A stretch of DNA of 64,000 nt from Ruminococcus_C callidus (GCF_049562855.1 NZ_CP186925.1:3038001-3102000); one strand, 5' to 3'. Shown: positions 40,178-48,842, numbered from the stretch's first letter. Made by a program: numbers and translations. Notes: generated by a model not told the origin, from the letters alone.

Positions 40178-41821
40178 ATGCAGGAGCCGTTCCCGAATTT
40201 TCCCACTGAGCCGCCGCAGAAGCCTGCCGGCGAACCGCTTCCCCCACAGGAAGAAACACCGGCACCGCCTACAGAACAGCCGGTTCCACCAGTGCAAAAT
40301 CCATTACCGCCTGTACAGAACAACCCCGTTCCGCCAGTGCAAAATCCATTACCGCCTGTACAGGGCATGCCGCAGAATAATCCGATTCCGCCAATGCAGA
40401 ATCCATTACCGCCGGTACAGGGCACCCCGCAGAACAACCCCGTTCCACCAGTGCAAAATCCATTACCGCCGGCACAGGACATGCCGCAGAATAATCCGAT
40501 CCCGCCTATGCAAAACCCAATCCCCAACTGGTACCAGAACCAGCAGCCCACCATGGGAAACTGGCAGATTCCGCCGCAGGTACCGCCTGCACCGCCGCAA
40601 AAACAGCCTCTGACACCGGAACAGAAAGACCGCCGCACAGCGTTCTGGCTGAAAATCGTAGCGGCTCTGCTGGCAGCCCTGCTGCTGTACTGTATCGGCA
40701 GCGATGTGGTTTCCTACCGCCGCGGCGGTGCTGCACCGGCTGCTGCCACAGCTTCGGACACTGACAGGGACGAAACCGCCGGCAGCAAGGTGATCATTCA
40801 ACAGCAGGATAAACCCGAACTGGACAAGAACGCAGAAAACACCGATGCAGATGGTGCCTACACCGTAGAGGGCGTTGCTTCTGTGGTGTGTCCCTCCATT
40901 GTGGAAATCGAAACCTACGGCGATGCCAAAGGCGAACAGCTTAGCGGCACCGGCTCCGGCATCATCTCCAGCGAGGACGGCTACATCATCACCAACGCCC
41001 ACGTCCTGACTAACGGGAAGTCTTTCCGTGTCATCATGTCCGACGAAACGGAGTACCCCGCCACCGTCATCGGCAAGGACAACAAAACCGACCTTGCCGT
41101 TATCAAGATCGAGGGCAGCGACTTCCCTGCCGCCGTCATGGGCGATTCCGACGAGGTCGTTCTGGGCGAATCCGTTGTGGCGATCGGCAATCCCGCAGGG
41201 CTTTCCGGCTCTGTCACCAATGGCATTGTGTCCGGTCTGAACCGACAGATCCGCTCTGATGCCACCGGATTCGACATGAACTGTATCCAGACCAACGCCG
41301 CGATCAGTCCGGGCAACTCCGGCGGTGCACTGGTCAACATGTACGGGCAGGTCATCGGCATCACCTCCTCCAAATACGTCAGCTCCAGCTATGAGGGGCT
41401 GGGATTTGCCATTACCATTAACGAGGTGCTGCCCATTGTGCAGGATCTGATCGACAACGGCTATGTTGCCGACCGTGTGCGGGTAGGCATTACCTTTATT
41501 TCCCTGATCCCCGAAGAAGTCCGGCAGGGCTTTGCCGACGAGATCGGCATGAAAACCGTACCGGATAACCTGTCCGGCGTGTGGATCACGGAAATTGCAG
41601 ATGACTGTGACATTGCCAGCACTGACCTGCAAGTGAATGATGTTATCGTATCGGTACAGGGCGAAGCCGTAGACGACTACGACTCCCTGAATGCCGCCAT
41701 TGCCGGACTGAAAGGCGGTGACACCATAGAGGCACGCTGCCGCCGGTACCAGCCGGACGGAAACTTTGAGGAGTTCTCCATTCAGTGCAAGCTAATGGCA
41801 GACACCTCCGGAAACTATTAA
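40178..41821 (+). CDS. Second HtrA-like membrane-anchored serine protease, with Pro-rich repeat tail
   Basis: 547 residues from ATG 40178 (GAAAGGAG upstream). Residues about 15-130 are Pro/Gln/Asn-rich tandem repeats (PVPPVQNPLPPVQ and variants with GMPQNNPIPPMQ). One membrane segment (AFWLKIVAALLAALLLYCIG) follows, then a trypsin-like domain with His (ITNAHVL), Asp (KTDLAVIKIE) and Ser (SPGNSGGAL), and a C-terminal PDZ-like domain (VNDVIVSVQGEAVDDYDSL). Role as for other HtrA proteases: protein quality control outside the membrane. It lies downstream of the two-component genes, separated by a composite repeat and a terminator. Confidence 0.92.
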   Translation: MQEPFPNFPTEPPQKPAGEPLPPQEETPAPPTEQPVPPVQNPLPPVQNNPVPPVQNPLPPVQGMPQNNPIPPMQNPLPPVQGTPQNNPVPPVQNPLPPAQDMPQNNPIPPMQNPIPNWYQNQQPTMGNWQIPPQVPPAPPQKQPLTPEQKDRRTAFWLKIVAALLAALLLYCIGSDVVSYRRGGAAPAAATASDTDRDETAGSKVIIQQQDKPELDKNAENTDADGAYTVEGVASVVCPSIVEIETYGDAKGEQLSGTGSGIISSEDGYIITNAHVLTNGKSFRVIMSDETEYPATVIGKDNKTDLAVIKIEGSDFPAAVMGDSDEVVLGESVVAIGNPAGLSGSVTNGIVSGLNRQIRSDATGFDMNCIQTNAAISPGNSGGALVNMYGQVIGITSSKYVSSSYEGLGFAITINEVLPIVQDLIDNGYVADRVRVGITFISLIPEEVRQGFADEIGMKTVPDNLSGVWITEIADDCDIASTDLQVNDVIVSVQGEAVDDYDSLNAAIAGLKGGDTIEARCRRYQPDGNFEEFSIQCKLMADTSGNY

Positions 41822-41839
41822 GGCAACACAATTTCATGT

Positions 41840-41886
41840 AAAAAAGCGTTCAGAGCAGATGAATGAACCTGCTCTGAACGCTTTTT
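41840..41886. terminator. Bidirectional terminator after the second htrA-like gene
   Basis: AAAAAAGCGTTCAGAGCAG and CTGCTCTGAACGCTTTTT form a perfect stem of about 18 bp. A partial element end (GGCAACAC) directly follows the protease stop codon at 41821. Confidence 0.85.
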
Positions 41887-41965
41887 GCGTCTGATTCAGC
41901 CTTTGGCGAAATTCTTTGCCAACACTTTCATTATCGGCAGACACAGCACATGTGCTCTGCCATTC

Positions 41966-42358
41966 TCACTGTCCGCGTTTCTGTGCCTTGCTCAGGAAAC
42001 GTTCCGCATCGACCAGAAACCGCTTGTGCACGCCGGAACCAATCACGCCTACGCCGTCCTCTGCGGTAACGTGATAGGAGATCTCCCGCCCGTTGACACC
42101 GGTAATTTCTGCGGTAGCAGTTACCGTCAGCCCCACCGGCGTTGCCGCATCGTGGCTGATGTCCAGCTTGGTGCCTACGGTGGTTTCGCCCTCGCTGAGG
42201 AATGGAGCCACTGCATTGCAGGCTGCCTCCTCCATGAGGGCTGCCATCATCGGGGTGGCAAATACCGGCAGCGAGCCGCTTCCTACAGCAACTGCCAGAT
42301 TGGTTTCATCTACCTGTACCGAGGCGGTTCCCTTGCTTCCAATTGTAATCGGTTCCAT
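41966..42358 (-). CDS. Hot-dog thioesterase, fluoroacetyl-CoA thioesterase-like
   Basis: 130 residues, AAAGGAG before ATG 42358. The pattern VFATPMMAALMEEAACNAVAPFL...TVGTKLDISHDAATPVG...VTAEDGVGVIGSGVHKRFLV is that of the FlK-like thioesterase group. It probably hydrolyses an acyl-CoA in the cytoplasm. It follows the LTA-synthase-like gene by 12 bp in the same direction, so the two are likely co-transcribed; a functional link is not evident. Confidence 0.85.
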   Translation of the reverse strand: MEPITIGSKGTASVQVDETNLAVAVGSGSLPVFATPMMAALMEEAACNAVAPFLSEGETTVGTKLDISHDAATPVGLTVTATAEITGVNGREISYHVTAEDGVGVIGSGVHKRFLVDAERFLSKAQKRGQ

Positions 42359-42370
42359 ACATATTCTCCT

Positions 42371-44257
42371 TTAGTCCGAAGTCGTTTCCGTGGTTTCTTC
42401 TGTAGGATCCGGCAGCACATCTAAGGCACTGGGGGAAACGATGTCCCCAAGGATCCGGTCATAAGTCAGCGTATCCAGCTTTTTGTCTGCCTCCTGCATG
42501 GGCATGTAGTTGGTGGAGTACACCGGCTCAGTTTCCATTTCGTTCATCATAGTCTGGGTGAAGCTGTCACGGGGTGAATCGATCAGCTGCATTACCAGAT
42601 ACGGGGCATAGTATGTGGAAACCGCTTTCGACGGCAGCAAACTGGTGTTCAGTCCGTAGTTGTTCCACAGGATATATCGCTGTTCGTACAGGGTACTGCA
42701 ATTTTCGCTGGTGATGTTCAGCTGGCTGTAGATGCCGTCGTCCCCGCGGAGGGACGGGAAATGGTCACCCACAAACAGTACAATAGTCGGCTCATCGATC
42801 TGGGAGAGCCGTTCCAGAAAGTCTGCCAGACCGTCTGCCGAATGCTGGATCCGGCTCAGGTAGTTGATAAATTCATCATCGCTGTCCCCGTCAGAATAGG
42901 GCTGATGGTTCTGCATGGTAGTGGCATGCACATACAGCGGCTCGTCAGTAGATGCGATCAGAGATTCGATCTGGTTGTACACCACATTGTCGTCGATATA
43001 TTCCCCGTAGGTCGTTACCGGAACGGTGAAGTCATCTTCAAAAATCATCTGGTCAAAGTTGAACTGTCCATAGATACGTTTCCGGCTGTAGAAGCTGCTC
43101 TGGAATGGGTGCACATAGGCAGTGGAATAGCCCCAGCTTTTATAATATGCAGGCACTGTGGGCTGCTGCCGTTCCAGCATCATTCTCTGCGGCATGTTGG
43201 GGTCATTCAGGGACTTCACCGGCAGCCCGAACAGCAGTTCAAACTCTGTCCGTACCGTATAGCTGGCGTAAGTCGGCACGATCAGTGTCCCCTCTGTTCC
43301 CATAGAAGCGGCTTTGTCCAGTCCCGCATAATAGGGATCCAGATTCGTATAGCCCAGTTCCGACAGCTTATCGGAAAAGGCACGGAAATCCGCAAACGAT
43401 TCCGACATGATCTCCACCACGTTGGGCTTCACGCCGTCATCGAAGTCCAGATCCGGCACTTCTGTTGCCAGATACTGCTTCACGGTGTCGCTGCTGTCCT
43501 CTTTATAATCCTCCGGCTCCTCCAGCTGGTTGGAGAGGTTCTCCGAACCCGTCTGCATAAAGAACGCCAGAAAACCGTTGTTGTCGAACTTTTCGTTCAG
43601 GATAAAGGTATTGTCTGCCTCTTTGGTGTCCAGACGGAACAGGGCGTAAACCGGCTGGGAAATTGCCGGCACGGTAACGACCATGACGCAGGCGATCAGG
43701 CAAGCCAGACCGGGGGCAAGCCGTTTCCGCAGCTTCAGCCGCATTTTCAGTCTTGGGTTGAACCAGAATGCCAGCAGGATAAACGCGGCACAAATGGCAA
43801 TGTACAAGACCAGCCTTGGCGTAATTTTGATATAGGCGAATGAAGTCAGACTTTTCAGACTGCGGAACAGCTTCATGTCTGTCATGATCAGGTGGTTGCC
43901 GTTGGTGTTGTACTTGAATAGTTCCGTAATACTGAGAGCCATATACAGGATACTTTCCAGCAGCATAGAGAACCAGCCCGACTTGAACAGGAGCAGTGCC
44001 CCGATAAAAATCAGTGCCGCGATCAGCACGTTAAACAGCATGATCGTGGGGTGGTTGGTGATGAACAGCACCAACTTACTGGGATATTTGTCCTGATTCA
44101 GTTCCGCCATACACACGATGAAAATGGGATACAGCATCATCAGCAGCCGGTTGGTCATGGGATAACGCAGCGTATTGTAAGAACGTTTCTCATGCACGGA
44201 ACAGAACCATGCACGCAGGGAAGAAAAGCGTGCATACCATGTCAATTGTTCTTTCAT
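42371..44257 (-). CDS. LTA synthase family membrane sulfatase-like protein
   Basis: 628 residues. Five membrane segments in the first 240 residues (such as LVLYIAICAAFILLAFWF), then an extracellular alkaline-phosphatase-fold domain: VVEIMSESFADF (metal-ligand Glu), SYTVRTEFELLFGLP (candidate nucleophile Thr), WGYSTAYVHPF, and LFVGDHFPSLRGDDG (metal-ligand Asp-His). The family polymerises glycerol phosphate from phosphatidylglycerol onto lipids or modifies surface glycans. Promoter TTGCGA-17-TATAGT lies upstream. Which product is made cannot be told. Confidence 0.88.
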   Translation of the reverse strand: MKEQLTWYARFSSLRAWFCSVHEKRSYNTLRYPMTNRLLMMLYPIFIVCMAELNQDKYPSKLVLFITNHPTIMLFNVLIAALIFIGALLLFKSGWFSMLLESILYMALSITELFKYNTNGNHLIMTDMKLFRSLKSLTSFAYIKITPRLVLYIAICAAFILLAFWFNPRLKMRLKLRKRLAPGLACLIACVMVVTVPAISQPVYALFRLDTKEADNTFILNEKFDNNGFLAFFMQTGSENLSNQLEEPEDYKEDSSDTVKQYLATEVPDLDFDDGVKPNVVEIMSESFADFRAFSDKLSELGYTNLDPYYAGLDKAASMGTEGTLIVPTYASYTVRTEFELLFGLPVKSLNDPNMPQRMMLERQQPTVPAYYKSWGYSTAYVHPFQSSFYSRKRIYGQFNFDQMIFEDDFTVPVTTYGEYIDDNVVYNQIESLIASTDEPLYVHATTMQNHQPYSDGDSDDEFINYLSRIQHSADGLADFLERLSQIDEPTIVLFVGDHFPSLRGDDGIYSQLNITSENCSTLYEQRYILWNNYGLNTSLLPSKAVSTYYAPYLVMQLIDSPRDSFTQTMMNEMETEPVYSTNYMPMQEADKKLDTLTYDRILGDIVSPSALDVLPDPTEETTETTSD

Positions 44258-44337
44258 GTTTGTGAGATCACCTTTGTTTCAAAAAAGAATTGCAGAAGTC
44301 AGAATTCCCCTGATTTCTGCGGGATTGTCGTAACAAT

Positions 44338-44366
44338 ACTATAGCACAAACCCGCGGTTTTCGCAA
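44338..44366 (-). promoter_or_regulatory. Promoter of the LTA synthase-like operon
   Basis: TTGCGA (44366-44361), 17 bp, extended TGC-TATAGT (-10 at 44343-44338). Confidence 0.6.
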
Positions 44367-44510
44367 GTATTCTCGCCAAAAACTCATGCAGTTTTCACGG
44401 AATTTGTGGATTTTATCGAAAAAGTCATGCCCCGAAAAAAGGTTTTGTGCAAGTTGCAGAGGGCAAATTTCCCGTATTTGGGTGAAAATCGGCACTTCTC
44501 CTGCCGTCTG

Positions 44511-45233
44511 TCAGCCGCACCAGAAACCGCCGTTTACAGGAATATCCTGTCCGGTGATATACGCCGCCTGTTCGGACACCAGAAATCGCACGACATCTGC
44601 CACATCTTCCGGTTTCCCCAGCCGTCCCAGCGGTGTTTCCTCTGCCAGTTCGTCCAGTGTTTCCTGCGGCAGGTGGGACACCATATCCGTAGCGATCGTC
44701 CCCGGCGAAACGGCATTAACGCGAATGCCGGAGGGACCGACTTCCTTCGCCAGTGCACGGGTAAACGCCAGAATCGCCCCCTTGGTCACGGAGTAATCCA
44801 CTTCACAGGAAGCTCCGGTTTCGCCCCACATGGAGGAGATATTGACGATACAGCCGGCATGGCGGGAGAGCATCGACGGCAGCAGCAGGCGGCTAAGTTC
44901 CACCGGAGCCGTCAGGTTCACCGCATAGAGCCGCCGCACCTGTTCCGGCGGCAGGCACTGGAACAGATTGATATACGAGCATGCGGCATTATTGACCAAC
45001 ACGTCCACATGTCCCAGATGTTCCAGCACGGTTCCCGCCAGTTCGGGCAGGGCATCGGTCTGTGACAGGTCGGCGGCAATGGGGATCACGCCGCAGGCGG
45101 CAGCCAGTTCTTCCATGGCATCGCGGCTATGGCAGTACACGCCAGCCACCAGATACCCGTCTGCTGCCAGACCCTTTGCCACAGCCGCCCCGATCCCGCG
45201 GGACGCACCAGTGACCAATGCTGTTTTCAGCAT
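44511..45233 (-). CDS. Short-chain dehydrogenase/reductase, FabG-like
   Basis: 240 residues from ATG 45233 (GGAGG 8 bp upstream). Cofactor loop TGASRGIGAAVA, NNAACSYI, IVNISSMWGETG (Ser), YSVTKGAI (Tyr and Lys), VNAVSPGTIATDM, and a late INVNGG-like ITGQDIPVNGGFW. It reduces a carbonyl with NAD(P)H. It may be a 3-oxoacyl-ACP reductase, but no fatty acid genes adjoin it. Promoter TTGACT-17-TATAAT is at 45301-45273. Confidence 0.9.
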   Translation of the reverse strand: MLKTALVTGASRGIGAAVAKGLAADGYLVAGVYCHSRDAMEELAAACGVIPIAADLSQTDALPELAGTVLEHLGHVDVLVNNAACSYINLFQCLPPEQVRRLYAVNLTAPVELSRLLLPSMLSRHAGCIVNISSMWGETGASCEVDYSVTKGAILAFTRALAKEVGPSGIRVNAVSPGTIATDMVSHLPQETLDELAEETPLGRLGKPEDVADVVRFLVSEQAAYITGQDIPVNGGFWCG

Positions 45234-45272
45234 ATGCAGCACCTCCGTTCCAAAAGTCTATTTTCCAGAAAA

Positions 45273-45301
45273 ATTATAGCATGCACAAGAAAAAAAGTCA
45301 A
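45273..45301 (-). promoter_or_regulatory. Promoter of the SDR gene
   Basis: TTGACT (45301-45296), 17 bp, TATAAT (45278-45273). Confidence 0.6.
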
Positions 45302-45302
45302 G

Positions 45303-45440
45303 CGGCGGGCGGCGGGCGGCGGGTCGCCGCTGACCCTACGCCCCAATTTCAACTGTAAAAAGGGTAGTGTTACGGCGGGCGGCGGGTCGCCGCCGACCTT
45401 ACGCCCCGATTTCAAATGTGAAAAGGGTAGTGTTACGGCG
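45303..45440. repeat. GC-rich tandem repeats, two units of about 62 bp
   Basis: Two near-identical units that read GGCGGGTCGCCGC, then ACGCCCC(A/G)ATTTCAA, then AAAAGGGTAGTGTTACGGCG. A third copy occurs at about 45698-45760. No coding potential fits in any frame with an RBS. Confidence 0.75.
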
Positions 45441-45497
45441 GCGGCAGCCGCCTGTTCGCCCCGCCGGGGGATTTTTGTTGACAAAAATTCACAAGAC

Positions 45498-45552
45498 AAA
45501 AAAGCCTCCCCTGAAAGGGGAGGGGGACCGCCGTTAGGCGGTGGAGGGGTTC
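45498..45552. repeat. Double-hairpin intergenic motif
   Basis: CCTCCCCTGAAAGGGGAGG followed by ACCGCCGTTAGGCGGT and GGAGGGGTTCC: two adjacent stem-loops. Similar CCTCCCC hairpins occur as intergenic repeats in gut Clostridia (recollection, not searched). Confidence 0.5.
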
Positions 45553-45602
45553 CTACGTAACTCTCAACGTCAAACAAAAGATTCTACATAAGTGGAAAAT
45601 TC

Positions 45603-45930
45603 TCTGTATAATCTTCGGGTGATATTGGAATCTTACAGTGCAGATGAAACGCGAACTCTTTTCTTTTTTTGCTTCTTTTTTCTTTTCAGCAAAGAAAGCG
45701 GCGGGTCGCCGCTGACCCTACGCCCCAATTTCAAGTGTGAAAAGGGTAGTGTTACGGCGGACAAGCCGCCTGTTCGCCCCGCCGGGGGATTTTTGTTGGT
45801 GAGAATCTATGGTGACAGTTTTTTGTATAATCTTCGGGTGATATTGGAATCTTACAGTACAGGTGGAACGCGAACTCTTTTCTTTTTTTGCTTCTTTTTT
45901 TCTTTTCAGCAAAGAAAAAAAGAAGCGTAA
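45603..45930. repeat. Duplicated non-coding block
   Basis: A segment starting TGTATAATCTTCGGGTGATA, running into GCGAACTCTTTTC, a T/C-rich tract and TTCAGCAAAGAAA, occurs at about 45605-45697 and again at 45825-45917. Between them is one GC-rich unit plus a copy of GCCTGTTCGCCCCGCCGGGG (also at 45450). The region 45931-46230 shows no recognisable gene. Confidence 0.7.
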
Positions 45931-46236
45931 CTCCTTGTGAAATCATTTGTACACGAAAGATGACAAACAGATAAACTTGCAAACGCCGTAAAAATAAAAG
46001 TCACCCGCCTGCACTAGAAAACGCCTGAATATCAACACTACCGATACAGGCAAGGGCAACAACCGGCGTTGGCAAGCCCCAGGCGGACAGCGAGGTACGA
46101 GCGAATTCCGCCGGACGGTTTCGACATGGCTGCCCCAGAAAGTGCACTTCACGGAGAAATTCCCTGCCCGTTCGCCACACGCCCCGCATTTTCACCCGCT
46201 TACCGCGGCAAAACGACAAAAAAGTACAGCACCCTC

Positions 46237-46265
46237 TTGCACTTCCTGCCGTTCTGTGCTATACT
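46237..46265 (+). promoter_or_regulatory. Promoter upstream of the ynzC-like gene
   Basis: TTGCAC (46237-46242), 17 bp, TATACT (46260-46265). The composite element starts 5 bp later, so the transcript begins with it. Confidence 0.65.
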
Positions 46266-46270
46266 ATTAA

Positions 46271-46605
46271 AGCAATACCGCACAAAGAGCGTCTGGCGAA
46301 TTTGCACGCCATCTGCTTGCAAATTTCCCTTCAGAGCCTGTTTCGTATCTTCCCGCACGCATCTTGCGTGCATATTTTTCGAGATATTTCGGGAAAATAC
46401 TCGAAAATCCACAAAGGATTTTCTCCGTTTTTCCCTTCATCTCTCAAAAAATCTGACGACGCAATCTGCATACGTCAGATACGAAGCAGGCCCTCATATT
46501 TCACAAAAATGCTCGTGAATACATCCAGTATTCATTCCGCTTTTTGTTTCATCTGACGAAAAATTTGACGACGCATCTGTCGCACAATCTTTGTGCGGTA
46601 TTGCC
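46271..46605 (+). repeat. Composite element (A with nested D), 335 bp, in the ynzC-like leader
   Basis: Flanked by TTAA (46267-46270 and 46606-46609); the first base of the end is A instead of G. D lies at 46334-46493 and its right end has diverged (GCAGGCCC). The whole element lies between promoter and start codon. Confidence 0.9.
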
Positions 46606-46654
46606 TTAAATTGTAAGATACAAGGAAAATGTTTTCTCTAAGGAGGCATCACAT

Positions 46655-46879
46655 ATGGACGACAAGAAAATCGCACGCATCAACGAACTGGCGAAAAAAT
46701 CCCGCACAGAAGAAGGGCTGACTCCTGCCGAACAGGAGGAGCAGAACGCTCTCCGGCTGGAGTACCGCCGTTCCGTCATCGGAAATCTGAAAGGACAGCT
46801 GGACAACACCGTTGTCATTCGTCCGGACGGTTCTTCCTACCGACCGGCAGACAAGGACAAGGATAAGTCTAAAAAATAA
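46655..46879 (+). CDS. DUF896/YnzC family small protein
   Basis: 74 residues; TAAGGAGG precedes the ATG. ARINELAKKSRTEEGLTPAEQEEQNALRLEYRRSVIGNLKGQLDNTVVIRPDG is the complete UPF0291 pattern of two helices. In Bacillus subtilis YnzC is SOS-induced with yneA; the molecular role is unclear. The Asp/Lys-rich tail is unstructured. Its leader contains a 335-bp composite repeat. Confidence 0.93.
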   Translation: MDDKKIARINELAKKSRTEEGLTPAEQEEQNALRLEYRRSVIGNLKGQLDNTVVIRPDGSSYRPADKDKDKSKK

Positions 46880-46883
46880 AGAA

Positions 46884-46961
46884 GGCACTGCATAAAGCTT
46901 GTGCGTAAGATGCTTGCAGATTGCGTGCAAAGCCGTCAGGCGGGCTTTGTGCGGTGTTGCC
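46884..46961 (-). repeat. Subfamily B element with internal deletion, 78 bp
   Basis: Ends GGCACTGCATAAAGC and GGGCTTTGTGCGGTGTTGCC enclose only the outer parts of a B element. It fills the gap between the convergent ynzC-like and cdd genes. Confidence 0.75.
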
Positions 46962-46967
46962 CTAGAG

Positions 46968-47372
46968 TTACAGCCGAAACTGACGGGGCAGGAACTCCCG
47001 CAGCTGGTATTCCCTGTCTGCCAGCACCACGGGAAATTCCAGCGGACAGAATTCCGCCAGCACCTGCAAACAGGCTCCGCAGGGCGGACAGGACTGGGTA
47101 CGGGCATCTTCTTCCGTCATGCCGCCTACAATGGCGATTTTCCGGAACTGTCGGAATCCGGCAGAAACTGCCCCGAAAATCGCACTGCGTTCGGCACACA
47201 CCGTCAGCGAATAGGACGCGTTTTCGATATTACAGCCGGAAAAGTACTGTCCCTCCGCAGTAACCAGCACAGCTCCCACCTGAAAATGGGAATAGGGAGC
47301 ATAGGCGTTTCTGCGGGCAGACAGAGCCTGCTGCAACAGTTCGGCATTATCAAAAGTGCTCATATCTGACAT
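46968..47372 (-). CDS. cdd: Cytidine deaminase
   Basis: 134 residues; GGAGG lies 13 bp before ATG 47372 (an internal Met at 47363 is also possible). YAPYSHFQVGAVL, GCNIENASYSLTVCAERSAIFGAVS (zinc Cys and catalytic Glu) and SCPPCGACLQVLAEF (two zinc Cys) are the complete active site. It deaminates cytidine and deoxycytidine for salvage. It lies downstream of ackA, beyond a terminator. Confidence 0.96.
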   Translation of the reverse strand: MSDMSTFDNAELLQQALSARRNAYAPYSHFQVGAVLVTAEGQYFSGCNIENASYSLTVCAERSAIFGAVSAGFRQFRKIAIVGGMTEEDARTQSCPPCGACLQVLAEFCPLEFPVVLADREYQLREFLPRQFRL

Positions 47373-47392
47373 TGATTTTCCCTCCGGTATAA

Positions 47393-47425
47393 CAAAAGCG
47401 AAGCCTTCGAAAAGACTTCGCTTTC
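47393..47425 (-). terminator. Terminator of ackA
   Basis: AAAAGCGAAG and CTTCGCTTTC, with TTTT following on the minus strand, 37 bp past the ackA stop codon; it ends within about 20 bp of the cdd start. Confidence 0.75.
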
Positions 47426-47461
47426 CAGTATTTGAAAAATTGAAAGCAACTGATAAACGGC

Positions 47462-48655
47462 TTACTTCTGGATCATTGCCAGTGTGTCGCGAGCGATCAG
47501 CAGCTCCTCGTTTGTCGGGATTACCCAGACTTCTACCTTGGAATCCGGTGTGGAGATCTTCTTCAGCTCGCCCTTGAAATCGTTGGCAGCCTTGTCGATC
47601 TTGATGCCCAGATATTCCATGTTCTCGCAGACTTCCTCACGGCAATTCGGTGCATTTTCGCCGATACCGCCGGTGAAGATCACAGCGTCCAGACCGTTCA
47701 TAGCTGCGGCATAGGCACCGATGTCCTTCTTGATGTCGTATACCAGCATATCCTTTGCCAGTGTTGCACGCTTGTCGCCTGCTTCTGCTGCTGCGGTGAT
47801 GTCGCGGAAGTCAGAGGACTTACCGGAAATACCCAGCATACCGGACTTCTTGTTCATGTAGGTGTCCATTTCGGAAACGCCGAAGCCGTGCTTGCCTGCA
47901 ACATAGGTAACAGCAGACGGGTCAACGGCACCACAGCGGGTACCCATCAGTACGCCGTCCAGCGGTGTGAAGCCCATGGTGGTATCTACAGACTTGCCGT
48001 CCTGTACTGCGGTAATGGAAGAACCATTGCCCAGATGACAGGAAACCACCTTCAGATCCTTCAGATCCTTGCCCATAATTTCTGCCAGCTTGGCAGTGAC
48101 AAAGCGGTGAGAAGTGCCGTGGAAGCCATACTTACGAACATGGAACTGCTCGTAATCCTCATACGGGAAGCCGTACATGAATGCCTTCTGCGGAATGGTC
48201 TGGTGGAATGCGGTGTCAAAAACAACGACCTGCGGCACGTTCGGCAGGATCTTGCGGCAAGCCCACAGAGCCAGTGCATGACCGTGGTTATGTACCGGAG
48301 CCAGTTCGCGGAGTTCGTCGATCTTTTCGATGATTTCATCGGTAACCAGAGTGGTCTTGGTGAACACTTCTGCACCCTGTACTACACGGTGACCAACTGC
48401 GGAAATTTCGTCCATGCTGGAGATCACAGCACCCTCGCCGGTAGTCAGTGCGTCTACCAGACAGGAAAATGCTTCTGCATGTGTCGGGAAATCGCAGTCC
48501 TTTTCCACCTTTACGCCGGAAGCGGTCTTGTGGCTCAGGTGACCATCGATACCGATACGGTCGCAGTTGCCCTTTGCGATGACAGACTCATCTTCCATAT
48601 TGATGAGCTGATACTTCAGTGACGAGCTTCCTGCATTGACAACAAGAATAATCAT
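47462..48655 (-). CDS. ackA: Acetate kinase
   Basis: 397 residues; AAAAGGAG precedes ATG 48655. VNAGSSSLKYQL, VFDTAFHQTIPQKAFMYGFPYEDYE, RKYGFHGTSHRFV, CHLGNGSSITAV, DTTMGFTPLDGVLMGTRCG, FTGGIGENAPNCRE. It makes ATP and acetate from acetyl phosphate. No pta gene adjoins. The leader of about 150 nt holds a large inverted repeat. Confidence 0.98.
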   Translation of the reverse strand: MIILVVNAGSSSLKYQLINMEDESVIAKGNCDRIGIDGHLSHKTASGVKVEKDCDFPTHAEAFSCLVDALTTGEGAVISSMDEISAVGHRVVQGAEVFTKTTLVTDEIIEKIDELRELAPVHNHGHALALWACRKILPNVPQVVVFDTAFHQTIPQKAFMYGFPYEDYEQFHVRKYGFHGTSHRFVTAKLAEIMGKDLKDLKVVSCHLGNGSSITAVQDGKSVDTTMGFTPLDGVLMGTRCGAVDPSAVTYVAGKHGFGVSEMDTYMNKKSGMLGISGKSSDFRDITAAAEAGDKRATLAKDMLVYDIKKDIGAYAAAMNGLDAVIFTGGIGENAPNCREEVCENMEYLGIKIDKAANDFKGELKKISTPDSKVEVWVIPTNEELLIARDTLAMIQK

Positions 48656-48698
48656 AGGAAAATTTCTCCTTTTTCATTTTTGCGGCACCTGTCGGAAC

Positions 48699-48753
48699 AC
48701 ATCGGAAAAGCAAACTCTGCCGGCGGCAGTACCTGCTTGCTTTTCCGATATGT
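48699..48753 (-). promoter_or_regulatory. Inverted repeat in the ackA leader
   Basis: ACATCGGAAAAGCAA (48699-48713) and TTGCTTTTCCGATATGT (48737-48753) can pair as a 15-bp stem with a GC-rich loop. It lies within the transcribed leader and is not an intrinsic terminator. Confidence 0.5.
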
Positions 48754-48814
48754 CCCCGAAGCAGACCTCTGCCGCTGACATCATTTTTCGGACACCAGGA
48801 GTGTCCCATATACT

Positions 48815-48842
48815 ATTATAAGCTTTTTTGCAAAAATTGCAA
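48815..48842 (-). promoter_or_regulatory. Promoter of ackA
   Basis: TTGCAA (48842-48837), 16 bp, TATAAT (48820-48815), about 160 bp before the start codon. Confidence 0.6.

Noticed and set aside
45129..45577. Frames of 116-143 codons in the GC-rich repeat mosaic
   Set aside because: They only translate tandem DNA repeats in several frames (PP/GG-rich), without start signals.
46302..46556. An 84-codon frame (MHAICLQISLQSLFRIFPHAS...) present in all four composite elements
   Set aside because: It is conserved only because the whole 335-bp DNA is repeated. There is no ribosome binding site, it crosses the A/D boundary, and in one copy substitutions change it freely.
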